A stretch of DNA of 64,000 nucleotides from CAWIVJ01 sp963839525 (GTDB taxonomy: Bacteria > Cyanobacteriota > Vampirovibrionia > Gastranaerophilales > Gastranaerophilaceae), in NCBI GenBank assembly GCA_963839525.1, contig CAWIVJ010000019.1:1-64000 (forward strand). The letters are read 5' to 3'. A program made the translations under genes and the position numbers. Each line of letters opens with the position of its first letter. Position 1 is the stretch's first letter. Of the stretch, positions 55,222 to 63,228 are shown in pieces. A model generated the notes under the pieces. It saw nothing but the letters and a program-made list of their open reading frames with translations. It ran no database searches and was not told where the DNA came from.

Positions 55222-56133
55222 ATGAAGGAAAATGTTTTAATCACAGGCGGAGCTGGTTTTATAGGTTCACATACAGCTGATTTATTAATTCAAAAAGATT
55301 ACAAAGTTATTATTGTTGATAACTTATCCTCAGGTTCTAATTCAAACATTAATAAACAAGCTGTTTTTTATAATTTAGATATAAATTCTCCTGATTTAGA
55401 AAAAGTTTTTATTGAAAACAAAATTGATTATGTTTTTCATTTTGCAGCTCAGCCCTGCGTAAGTTTTTCAACAAAATTTCCGAAAGAAGATGCTGTCGAA
55501 AATATTTTGGGCAGTATAAACATACTTAATTTTTCTAAAAAATACGGGATTAAAAAATTTATAACCGTATCAACAGCTGCTGTTTACGGTACTCCTGAAT
55601 ATTTACCGATTGATGAAAATCATTCAACAACCAGTCTTTCTTTTTACGGAATATCAAAATATACTATGGAAAAATACACGGAATTATTTGGGATTAATTA
55701 TATAATTTTCAGATTTGCAAATGTCTATGGTTCAAGGCAATCTGCAGATGGAGAAGCCGGAGTTGTAGCTATTTTTGCAGAAAAAATGAAAAATAATCAA
55801 GAAATTACAATTGATGGTGACGGAGAACAGACAAGAGATTTTGTTTATGTTGGAGATATTTCAAAAATATGCCTAAAAGCTCTTGAAAGTGATGTTAAAA
55901 ATGAAACTATAAATGTTTCAACAAATACGGCTATTTCTATAAACAAACTTTTTGAAATAATATCGCAAAAATATGATTATAAAATTGCAGCTAAATACGG
56001 AGCTGAAAAAATTGGAGACATAAAACACAGTGTTTTATGCAATAAAAAATGTAAAAAGCTTTTTGGTTTTGTTCCTGAAACATCTATTGAAAAAGGCTTA
56101 GAAGATTTAGTAACTTTACAAAAGCAGATATAA
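55222..56133 (+). CDS. NAD-dependent epimerase/dehydratase (GalE-like)
   Basis: 303 residues. LITGGAGFIGSHTADLLIQ, NLSSGSNSNI, VSTAAVYG, YGISKYTMEKYT (YxxxK), ANVYGSRQ and GDGEQTRDFVYVGD place it among UDP-hexose 4-epimerases. It could supply UDP-galactose or UDP-GalNAc, which the GT6 enzyme needs. GGGG precedes the ATG. Confidence 0.88.
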   Translation: MKENVLITGGAGFIGSHTADLLIQKDYKVIIVDNLSSGSNSNINKQAVFYNLDINSPDLEKVFIENKIDYVFHFAAQPCVSFSTKFPKEDAVENILGSINILNFSKKYGIKKFITVSTAAVYGTPEYLPIDENHSTTSLSFYGISKYTMEKYTELFGINYIIFRFANVYGSRQSADGEAGVVAIFAEKMKNNQEITIDGDGEQTRDFVYVGDISKICLKALESDVKNETINVSTNTAISINKLFEIISQKYDYKIAAKYGAEKIGDIKHSVLCNKKCKKLFGFVPETSIEKGLEDLVTLQKQI

Positions 56134-56149
56134 AGATAGGAGAGAAAAT

Positions 56150-56953
56150 TTAGATATTTAAAATTTTTTCTTTAAACTTTTCCTTAATATATTCTGCTAA
56201 AGTTATTTTCTCTTGGGTTTCGCCACGCAAATAAGCATGTCCGCCATATTTAAACTTTGATTTATCACGCTGAATTATTTTTACTTTCGGGTTAAGTTTC
56301 AAAAACGGTTTACCATGAGTTGGATGAATATAGTTATTACTCAAAATTTTATGAGGATGAGTTAAAACATATTTGTTGAAAACACTTTCATCATGAAACT
56401 TTGGAATAATATTATTCTTTAAATCTTCGTCCATCTTTTTTTGACAAGTATCAAGCATTTCTAAAAATTCTTGAACCCTCCCTCCTAAAAGTCCGGCATG
56501 AAAATAATGTTTACCTTCTCCATACGGAATATAAGAAGTTGATTTCGGATTTCTCTCATAATCAAATTCATAATTTGATTTTATTCTTTTATTACATGAA
56601 TGAAGCGGAGCTACTATATATCCTTCTTCTTCTGCCGGTAAAAGTTCCTCTTCTAAAACTTTATGAATTACTTCCATATTACCATTAAAGAAAAAAGCAT
56701 AGTCATAATCTTTTAATTGCTCTTTAACTTTATTTAAAATTTTATATCTTAACGCTGTAATTAACGGCCAACCGAGATTTTCCTGAGGAATAATTGTTAT
56801 TTTTTCATTTGATTGAAATTCTTGACTATCAGTAAAGAAAAAATAATGTTTTTCACTATTTCTCATTAAATTTTTCTCACAGGAACGATAAAATTCATCC
56901 CAAAAAATTGTATAACGTCCTGTTCCTATATATAACACCGCAATTTTGTTCAT
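56150..56953 (-). CDS. GT6 family glycosyltransferase with NxN motif
   Basis: 267 residues from the ATG after AAGGA. Family 6 (histo-blood group A/B transferase family) elements: YIGTGRYTIFWDEFYRSCEK, PLITALRYKIL, FFFNGNMEVIH, YFHAGLLGGRVQEFLEM and HDESVFNKYV. In place of the metal-binding DxD of animal enzymes the protein has NGN, as is known for bacterial GT6 enzymes. It would add GalNAc or Gal in alpha-1,3 linkage to fucosylated galactose, without a metal. Confidence 0.88.
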   Translation of the reverse strand: MNKIAVLYIGTGRYTIFWDEFYRSCEKNLMRNSEKHYFFFTDSQEFQSNEKITIIPQENLGWPLITALRYKILNKVKEQLKDYDYAFFFNGNMEVIHKVLEEELLPAEEEGYIVAPLHSCNKRIKSNYEFDYERNPKSTSYIPYGEGKHYFHAGLLGGRVQEFLEMLDTCQKKMDEDLKNNIIPKFHDESVFNKYVLTHPHKILSNNYIHPTHGKPFLKLNPKVKIIQRDKSKFKYGGHAYLRGETQEKITLAEYIKEKFKEKILNI

Positions 56954-57020
56954 ATTCAATCCTTTTCTCTTTCTCCTTTCATGCTATAATAGTCCTGATT
57001 ATAAGTCAATCGAGGAAAAA

Positions 57021-57965
57021 ATGTCTAAAATCAGCATAATAATGCCTGTTTATAATACAGATGAAAAATATTTAAGACCTGCTGTTGAAAGCATTCTCAA
57101 TCAAACATTTAAAGACTTTGAATTTTTAATTATTAATGACGGTTCGATAAATAATGCTGAAGAAGTAATTTTATCTTATCAAGATGAGCGAATAAATTAC
57201 ATTAAAAATGAAAAAAATCTCGGGCTTATAAAAACTTTAAATAAAGGGCTTAATCTGGCAAATGGAGAATATATTGCAAGAATGGACTCGGATGATATCT
57301 CTTTGCCCGAAAGGTTTGAAAGACAAATTGATTTTTTAGAAAAAAATACTAATATCGGCATATTAGGAACCTGGTACGAATGGTTTCCAAAACAAAGAGT
57401 TATGAAATCATTTACCGACAGCAGGGATATTAAAGAATGTCTTTTGTTAATGAATAATGCTCTCGGACACCCTACTGTTATGTTGAGAAAATCAGCTATC
57501 GATAAATTTAAAATAAGATATGATGAAAATGCACTATATGTTGAAGACTACGCTCTCTGGCTTTCATTGATAAACAAGGTTGAATTTGCTAATATATCGG
57601 AAGTTTTATTAAAATACAGAAGACATTCAGGCAGCATTTGTAAAAAAAATAAAATAAAACAAAATTTAAACTGTCAAAAAATTATGTTTGAAGCCCAAGG
57701 AAAGTATTTTGAAGTAGAAAGTAAAACTGTTTTGGATATAATTGAAAAATTGCAGAATAATAAACAAATAAGCTCAAATGAATTGCTTGCCATAAATAGT
57801 TTTGTTAATCAAATAAAAGATAAAAAGGAAGAAAAGGGTTTTAAATTTGAATATAAAATTAACAGGGATTTTTATAAATTTGCGATTAAAAAATGCAAAA
57901 AAGATTTATTATTTTTCAAACTTCTTATAACAGGAAAATTAAAGCATGAGCCTAAAAAAAATTGA
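57021..57965 (+). CDS. Glycosyltransferase family 2
   Basis: 314 residues from the ATG of MSKISIIMPVYN after GAGG. IESILNQTFKDFEFLIINDG-type start (SILNQTFKDFEFLIINDGS), KNLGLIKTLNKGLNLANGEY and the DxD in ARMDSDDISLP, then GHPTVMLRKSAI and VEDYALWLSLINK. An extended -10 (TGCTATAAT, 56982-56990) precedes it. Confidence 0.9.
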   Translation: MSKISIIMPVYNTDEKYLRPAVESILNQTFKDFEFLIINDGSINNAEEVILSYQDERINYIKNEKNLGLIKTLNKGLNLANGEYIARMDSDDISLPERFERQIDFLEKNTNIGILGTWYEWFPKQRVMKSFTDSRDIKECLLLMNNALGHPTVMLRKSAIDKFKIRYDENALYVEDYALWLSLINKVEFANISEVLLKYRRHSGSICKKNKIKQNLNCQKIMFEAQGKYFEVESKTVLDIIEKLQNNKQISSNELLAINSFVNQIKDKKEEKGFKFEYKINRDFYKFAIKKCKKDLLFFKLLITGKLKHEPKKN

Positions 57966-58019
57966 CTTGGAATACTTTATGTTATACGATTGTAGAGTCA
58001 GAAAACTAAGGAATTTGGA

Positions 58020-58835
58020 ATGAGTAAAGTAAAAATTTATACTTGGGCAGATAAAGCACCGGAATTTATATACCGACAATGTGAAACTATTAAAAATTTC
58101 GTAAAAGATGAAAATTTTGAGTTTATTGTTTTTAATAATACGCCCATTACGGCTTTTGACAGAAGAAAAAAAATTAAGCAAATTTGTAAAGAGTTAGGAA
58201 TAAAATGCCTTGATGTAAGATTTCGCTCTTTCATTTCCGGTGCTTCTTATATAACAGGATGGGGGATACACTGGGCATATCATAGATTTTTCAGATGGGA
58301 AAAAGATACTATCCATGTTGTTTTTGATTCTGATATGTTTTTTATAAATGATTTTAACTTCAATAACTACCTTGAAGACAATGATATTTCTGCAATTCAT
58401 CAACGAAGAGGTCAAATAGAGCATCTTTGGAACGGGTTTGTAATTATGAGAGGCGGAAATTTGCCGGATAAAAATCATTTTGATTATCGATTGGGAACAA
58501 TTGAAGGGGAAAGAACTGATACTGGAGGAAAAACTTATTATTGGTTAAAAAGGAATCCTAACTTAAAAATAAAATATATGTTACATACAGGGCATCTTGA
58601 TGTTTCAAAATCAGAAATGCTTCCTGAGAATTTGCGTGCTGAGTATAAGTCTGAATACTGTTTTCAGTTTATAGAAGATTCTATTTTACACTATCGTGCA
58701 GGTTCAAATTGGGAAAAAAGACCAAAAGATTTTGTTGATAACAAAAAAGCCTATTTTAACAAATTATTGGATGAACTTCTGTATAATGGGGGGAGGATAA
58801 AAGAAATTCCCGAATTATATGAATGTAAACAGTAG
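58020..58835 (+). CDS. Putative GT-A glycosyltransferase
   Basis: 271 residues. A DxD-like acidic site (VVFDSDMFFIND), an N-terminal KVKIYTWADKAPEFIYRQCE and IRRC-free basic C-terminus are visible. No named family recognised; size, acidic motif and position between GT2 and GT11 genes support a transferase acting on the same glycan. TTGACT (57962) with 17 nt to TACGAT is a candidate promoter. Confidence 0.62.
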   Translation: MSKVKIYTWADKAPEFIYRQCETIKNFVKDENFEFIVFNNTPITAFDRRKKIKQICKELGIKCLDVRFRSFISGASYITGWGIHWAYHRFFRWEKDTIHVVFDSDMFFINDFNFNNYLEDNDISAIHQRRGQIEHLWNGFVIMRGGNLPDKNHFDYRLGTIEGERTDTGGKTYYWLKRNPNLKIKYMLHTGHLDVSKSEMLPENLRAEYKSEYCFQFIEDSILHYRAGSNWEKRPKDFVDNKKAYFNKLLDELLYNGGRIKEIPELYECKQ

Positions 58836-58858
58836 AATCTTAAGGGAATTTTAAGATA

Positions 58859-59755
58859 GTGAAAAAAATAGTAAAATTAAATGGCGGACTTGGTAATCAA
58901 ATGTTTCAATATGCATTTGCATGTGCATTGGCTAAAAAACATGGTTTCGAAATTGTTTTTGATTTTTCATACTTTGAAGAAAAACCCGCAGATAAAAATG
59001 TTGTAATAAGACCTTTTGAATTAAATATTTTTAATATCGAATGCAATTCTGCTTCTGAAGAAGATTTAAACAAAATTATACGTTCAAATAATAATTCTGC
59101 TTTTGAAAAATTTTTATGGAATCTCTTCAATATTAACAAATATAAGCCTAAAAAAAATATAGTTCTTCAAAAATCCGCATATAAATTTGATAAGAAGTTA
59201 TTAAATTCAAAAGATGTTTATTATTACGATGGTTATTTCCAAAATGAAAAATATTTCAAAGATGCAAGAAAAGAACTTTTAAAAAAATTCACCTTAAAAA
59301 CTCCTTTAGATGAAAAAAATCAACTTATTTTAAATAAAATTCTTGAAACAGATCCTATATCTATTCATGTAAGAAGAGGAGATTATATAAAGCTGGAAAG
59401 CGCAAATAAACATCATGGAACATGTTCCTTAGATTATTATAAAAAAGCTGTAGAATATATTTCAAGACGTATAAAAAGTCCTCATTTTTTCTTATTTTCA
59501 GATGATATTGAATGGGTTATTAAAAATTTAAAAATTGAATATCCTTTTACAGTTGTAGATTTTAATCACGATAAAGGCTGGCTCGATATGAACTTGATGA
59601 AAAATTGCAAACATAATATTATAGCAAATTCAAGTTTTTCCTGGTGGGCTGCCTGGCTTAATGAGAACCCTGATAAAATAGTCATTGCACCAAAAAAGTG
59701 GGCATTAAAAAATCAAAAATGTGATATTGTTCCCAAAATATGGCTTAAGCTATAA
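58859..59755 (+). CDS. GT11 alpha-1,2-fucosyltransferase-like protein 2
   Basis: 298 residues from a GTG after AAGGGA. FNGGLGNQMFQYAF-like start (LNGGLGNQMFQYAFACALAK), HVRRGDYI (intact GDP-fucose motif) and NSSFSWWAAWLN. About the same length as the GT11 gene at 15.3 kb, whose motif has Cys in the Gly position. Overlaps lipA by 11 nt, convergently. Confidence 0.92.
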   Translation: MKKIVKLNGGLGNQMFQYAFACALAKKHGFEIVFDFSYFEEKPADKNVVIRPFELNIFNIECNSASEEDLNKIIRSNNNSAFEKFLWNLFNINKYKPKKNIVLQKSAYKFDKKLLNSKDVYYYDGYFQNEKYFKDARKELLKKFTLKTPLDEKNQLILNKILETDPISIHVRRGDYIKLESANKHHGTCSLDYYKKAVEYISRRIKSPHFFLFSDDIEWVIKNLKIEYPFTVVDFNHDKGWLDMNLMKNCKHNIIANSSFSWWAAWLNENPDKIVIAPKKWALKNQKCDIVPKIWLKL

Positions 59756-60596
59756 TTACTTCGGCAGCATTATAAGAACTTCTAACCAATGGTCCTATTT
59801 GATAATTTTTTATACCAATTTTTTTAGCCAATTCTTTTAACTTCCCAAATTCTTCAGGAGTATAATACTTTTCTACCCGTAAATGTTCTTTTGAAGGCTG
59901 AATATATTGTCCGATTGTAAGAATATCACAATTAATATTTTTTAAATCAATTAAAGCCTGCTCTAATTCGTCCTCTGTTTCGCCTAAACCAACCATAAGT
60001 CCTGATTTGGTTAAAATTTTAGAATTTTCTTTTATGTATTTTAAAACACCTAATGACCTTTGATAAATTGCTTGCGGACGAGCCGTTTTATATAATCTTG
60101 GAATAGTTTCAATATTATGATTAAAAACATCGGGAAGGTAAATGGATTTAATTATTGTATCAAGGGATTTTGTATCACCTTTAAAATCCGGTGTAAGTAT
60201 TTCTGTTTTAACATTCGGAATTAAATTTTTTATTTCTTGCAAACACTTTGTAAAATGTTGTGCTCCGCCATCAGGCAAATCATCGCGGGTTACAGAAGTT
60301 ATTACAACATATTTTAATCCTAATTCTTCGACTGCTTTTGCAATATTTTGGGGCTCTTTTTCATCCAAAGGTTGAGGGTTTTCGCAAGAAATATTGCAAA
60401 AACGGCAATTTCTTGTACAAACATTTCCCATAATTAAAAAAGTTGCTGTATTTTTTGTATAACACTCGTTTTTATTCGGACATCTTGCACTTTCACAAAC
60501 CGTATTAAGACAATTTATTTTTAGAATTCTTCGAACGTTTTTTGTTTTATCTGTATCCATTATTGGACGTTTTAAATATTCCGGTAACCTTCTCAC
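59745..60596 (-). CDS. lipA: Lipoyl synthase
   Basis: 283 residues. Radical SAM enzyme that inserts two sulfurs into octanoyl groups. The auxiliary-cluster motif (CLNTVCESARCPNKNEC) and the radical SAM motif (CTRNCRFCNI) are intact, as is GLMVGLGETEDE. The GTG start lies in a GTGAAAA-type repeat just upstream. Paired with lpdA. Confidence 0.95.
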   Translation of the reverse strand: MRRLPEYLKRPIMDTDKTKNVRRILKINCLNTVCESARCPNKNECYTKNTATFLIMGNVCTRNCRFCNISCENPQPLDEKEPQNIAKAVEELGLKYVVITSVTRDDLPDGGAQHFTKCLQEIKNLIPNVKTEILTPDFKGDTKSLDTIIKSIYLPDVFNHNIETIPRLYKTARPQAIYQRSLGVLKYIKENSKILTKSGLMVGLGETEDELEQALIDLKNINCDILTIGQYIQPSKEHLRVEKYYTPEEFGKLKELAKKIGIKNYQIGPLVRSSYNAAEVIIA

Positions 60597-60618
60597 TTTT
60601 CACTTTTCACCTTTCACT
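60593..60618. repeat. GTGAAAA-type purine-rich repeat supplying the lipA start
   Basis: The minus strand carries GGTGAAAAGTGAAAAGTGAG between lpdA and lipA; the lipA GTG is one of its units. Confidence 0.6.
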
Positions 60619-61899
60619 ATTCAATAAAGATAACGATTCATTATCAAGTCCCAAAATGCTTTCATGCACCCCTTCGGAATAAGTCGGATGCGCAAAACAG
60701 CAGTGCTTTAAGTCTTCAACTTTAATCTTATTCTGCATTGCAATTGAAAATTGATGGATAAGTGCGGATGCTTCTTTAGCAATAATATGAGCACCTAAAA
60801 TTTCACCTTCCGGCGTTGCTAAAACTTTGATAAAGCCTTCCAAGTCTCCATCTGCATGAGCTTTGCCCAGAGCTGATATTGGAAATACAGATTTTTTATA
60901 CTCTGTATTGTTTAGTTCCTGTTCTGTTTTACCAACCCATGCAACTTCGGGATGTCCATAAACAACAAAAGGAACAATAAAATCTTTTATTTCTCTGCCT
61001 AAAACAATGTTCTCAATAATCTGAACTCCTTGATGGCTTGCAAAATGCGCCAGCTGGATTGAACCGTAAGCATCACCGATTTTTGACAAATTCTCGCTAT
61101 TTTCTATGGTATTAATTTTCCTGCCCGTAGCTAAAAGAACAAAATCAGGCTCTAAAATTTCACTGCTTGATAATACTACTTTTCTGTCTGTAATTTCTTT
61201 AACTGAAGTTGACAAAAACATTTTTATACGAGACATTTTAAAAATCCGCTCTAATCTTTGAGAAATTTCAAAATCTGCTAAAGGCAAAAGTTTATCTGCA
61301 AGTTCAACAATAGCAACCTCTACTCCAAAAGCTGAAAAAATCCTTGCCCATTCAATCCCAATAGCTCCTGAACCTACAATTAAAACTTTTTTAGGCAAAT
61401 TTTTTAAATTTAAAATATCGTCGGAATTTAAAATAAATTCATGGTCAAAATCAAATCCTCCTGCTCCTTTTGGTTCAGAACCGGTAGCAATAAGGATATT
61501 TTTACATTCATAAATTTTACTGTCCGCCTCAATTGTTTCTTTTCCTTTTACTTTTGCTTCACCATAAATAATTTCAATTCCGTAACTCTTTAAAAGCATT
61601 TCAAGAGATTTTCTGAGCTTTTCAACGGTTCTTTCTTTGCGCTCAAATACTTTTTCAAAATTAAGGGAATAATTTTCTATTTCTATACCCAAATTTGATA
61701 TTTTTTTAAGTGAATTATAAACATCCGCACAATGCAGAAATGTTTTTGTTGGAATACAGCCTTTATTTAAGCAAACTCCGCCCAAATTCTCTTTTTCAAA
61801 TAACACAATTATTTTTCCTAACTGCGAAGCTCGAATTGCTGCGTTATAACCTGCAGGTCCCGCTCCTATTATTCCAAAATCATATTGTTTATTATCCAT
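60607..61899 (-). CDS. lpdA: Dihydrolipoamide dehydrogenase with internal deletion
   Basis: 430 residues against about 460 for the family. FAD site GIIGAGPAGYNAAIRASQLG, redox-active Cys pair GGVCLNKGCIPTK, NAD site IVGSGAIGIEWA and the C-terminal base region AHPTYSEGVHES are present. After GRKINTIENSENLSKIG the protein goes straight to DAYGSIQLAHFASHQG: about 26 residues, including the strand that leads into the FAD-contacting GD, are missing in frame. It may still fold but should be tested. AGGAGG precedes the ATG. Confidence 0.85.
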   Translation of the reverse strand: MDNKQYDFGIIGAGPAGYNAAIRASQLGKIIVLFEKENLGGVCLNKGCIPTKTFLHCADVYNSLKKISNLGIEIENYSLNFEKVFERKERTVEKLRKSLEMLLKSYGIEIIYGEAKVKGKETIEADSKIYECKNILIATGSEPKGAGGFDFDHEFILNSDDILNLKNLPKKVLIVGSGAIGIEWARIFSAFGVEVAIVELADKLLPLADFEISQRLERIFKMSRIKMFLSTSVKEITDRKVVLSSSEILEPDFVLLATGRKINTIENSENLSKIGDAYGSIQLAHFASHQGVQIIENIVLGREIKDFIVPFVVYGHPEVAWVGKTEQELNNTEYKKSVFPISALGKAHADGDLEGFIKVLATPEGEILGAHIIAKEASALIHQFSIAMQNKIKVEDLKHCCFAHPTYSEGVHESILGLDNESLSLLNSER

Positions 61900-61914
61900 T
61901 TTCCCTCCTATTTT

Positions 61915-62045
61915 GTCATCCTGAACTTGTTTGACTTCTTTTCCAGAACATGTGGGTTATCTACTATTTAGCTTTAATTGTCAATAGTATCAGGATCTCA
62001 TCAGATAAACAACCTTGCGATGCTGAAATTAATTCCGCATGACGT
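61915..62045. repeat. Palindromic dispersed repeat, intergenic copy
   Basis: GTCATCCTGAACTTGTTT begins the element, CAGGATCTCATCAG follows further on, and a diverged inverted arm ends in CGCATGACGTGAC. Fills most of the 149-nt gap between lpdA and alr. Confidence 0.65.
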
Positions 62046-62048
62046 GAC

Positions 62049-63191
62049 TTATCTGGTATAAACACGCGGCAAGCGCACTTTTAATTTACATGTCAATTCA
62101 TAATTAATTGTTCCAAGAATTTTTGCCCATTCATCAATATATAATCCTTCACCCAAAAGAGTTATTACATCATTTTCCTTAGCGTCTATACCGGTTATAT
62201 CAAACATCATTTGATCCATGGTAATATTACCGATTTGCTTTACTTTTTTACCGTTAATTTCTCCAAAAATATTATTTGATAAAGATCTCGGTACACCATC
62301 TGCATAACCTATAGGCACAGTCGCAACTTTTATTTCTTTATCCGAAACAAAAGTATGCCCGTAACTTATTCCTTCACCTTTTTTTACTTTATGAATACGT
62401 GTTATTCGACCTTTTAATGACATAACAGGTAAAAAGTGAAGAGTGAAGAGTGAAGAGGTTTCTTTTTGCTTTTTACCATCTGCTATTTCAGGCATTAAGC
62501 CGTATAAACCTATTCCTGCTCTAACCATATTAAGTTGAGAATCAGGATAAGATATTATTCCGGCAGTATTTAAAATATGCAAAATTATGCCCGCAGTATT
62601 AACATGTGAAATAATTTCATTAAATTCATCTATCTGTTTTTTTGTTTCTTCTTCGTCTTCAGCACATGCAAGATGAGAAAAGATCCCTTTTAATTGAATA
62701 AAATCGCAAGCTTGAATCTTTTTTATAAACTCTGCGGCATCAGCTTTATTTACTCCTATTCTATTCATTCCTGTATCAACCTTAATATGAACTTTAACTT
62801 TTTTGCCTGTTCTTTGATAGGCTTGTTTACAAGCTAAAATATGTTCATGAGAAAAAACTGAAATGGAAATATCATTTTTAGCCGCACTTTCAAAAGCCCA
62901 AACAGGAACAGCACCCAAAACAAGAATATCACAGTTTATATTCGCATCACGCAAATCCAGTCCTTCATCAATTGAGGCAACTCCAAGCATATCAACTCCC
63001 GAAGCCAGCATTGTAGGTGCAACCATAACAGCACCATGTCCATAAGCATCCGCTTTGACAACAGCAAGAAGCCTTACACCCTCTTTTACATTTTTTTTAA
63101 TCTGTTTAACATTTCGGGCAAGGTATTCTAAATTAACCTCAACCCAAGCATCTCTGTGAACATTAATATGTGATTGTCTTGATGTTTTCAT
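62049..63191 (-). CDS. alr: Alanine racemase
   Basis: 380 residues from the ATG of MKTSRQSHIN; a few codons upstream are open but overlap the -10 box. PLP enzyme making D-alanine for peptidoglycan. PLP Lys in VVKADAYGHGA, TGMNRIGV, catalytic Tyr in GISYGHTFV and a C-terminal GNITMDQMM. About 16 residues (GKKQKETSSLFTLHFL) are encoded by an in-frame GTGAAGA repeat before PVMSLKGRI. TATAAT ends 6 nt before the ATG, a leaderless layout. Confidence 0.93.
   Translation of the reverse strand: MKTSRQSHINVHRDAWVEVNLEYLARNVKQIKKNVKEGVRLLAVVKADAYGHGAVMVAPTMLASGVDMLGVASIDEGLDLRDANINCDILVLGAVPVWAFESAAKNDISISVFSHEHILACKQAYQRTGKKVKVHIKVDTGMNRIGVNKADAAEFIKKIQACDFIQLKGIFSHLACAEDEEETKKQIDEFNEIISHVNTAGIILHILNTAGIISYPDSQLNMVRAGIGLYGLMPEIADGKKQKETSSLFTLHFLPVMSLKGRITRIHKVKKGEGISYGHTFVSDKEIKVATVPIGYADGVPRSLSNNIFGEINGKKVKQIGNITMDQMMFDITGIDAKENDVITLLGEGLYIDEWAKILGTINYELTCKLKVRLPRVYTR
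62430..62462. repeat. GTGAAGA repeat inside alr
   Basis: Three tandem units of the GTGAAGA type on the plus strand, read in-frame on the minus strand as part of Alr. Confidence 0.7.
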
Positions 63192-63197
63192 TACTAA

Positions 63198-63203
63198 ATT
63201 ATA
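63198..63203 (-). promoter_or_regulatory. alr -10 box, leaderless configuration
   Basis: TATAAT on the minus strand, 6 nt before the ATG; no ribosome site. Confidence 0.55.
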
Positions 63204-63228
63204 GAACAAAAAAGAAAAACATTAAAAA

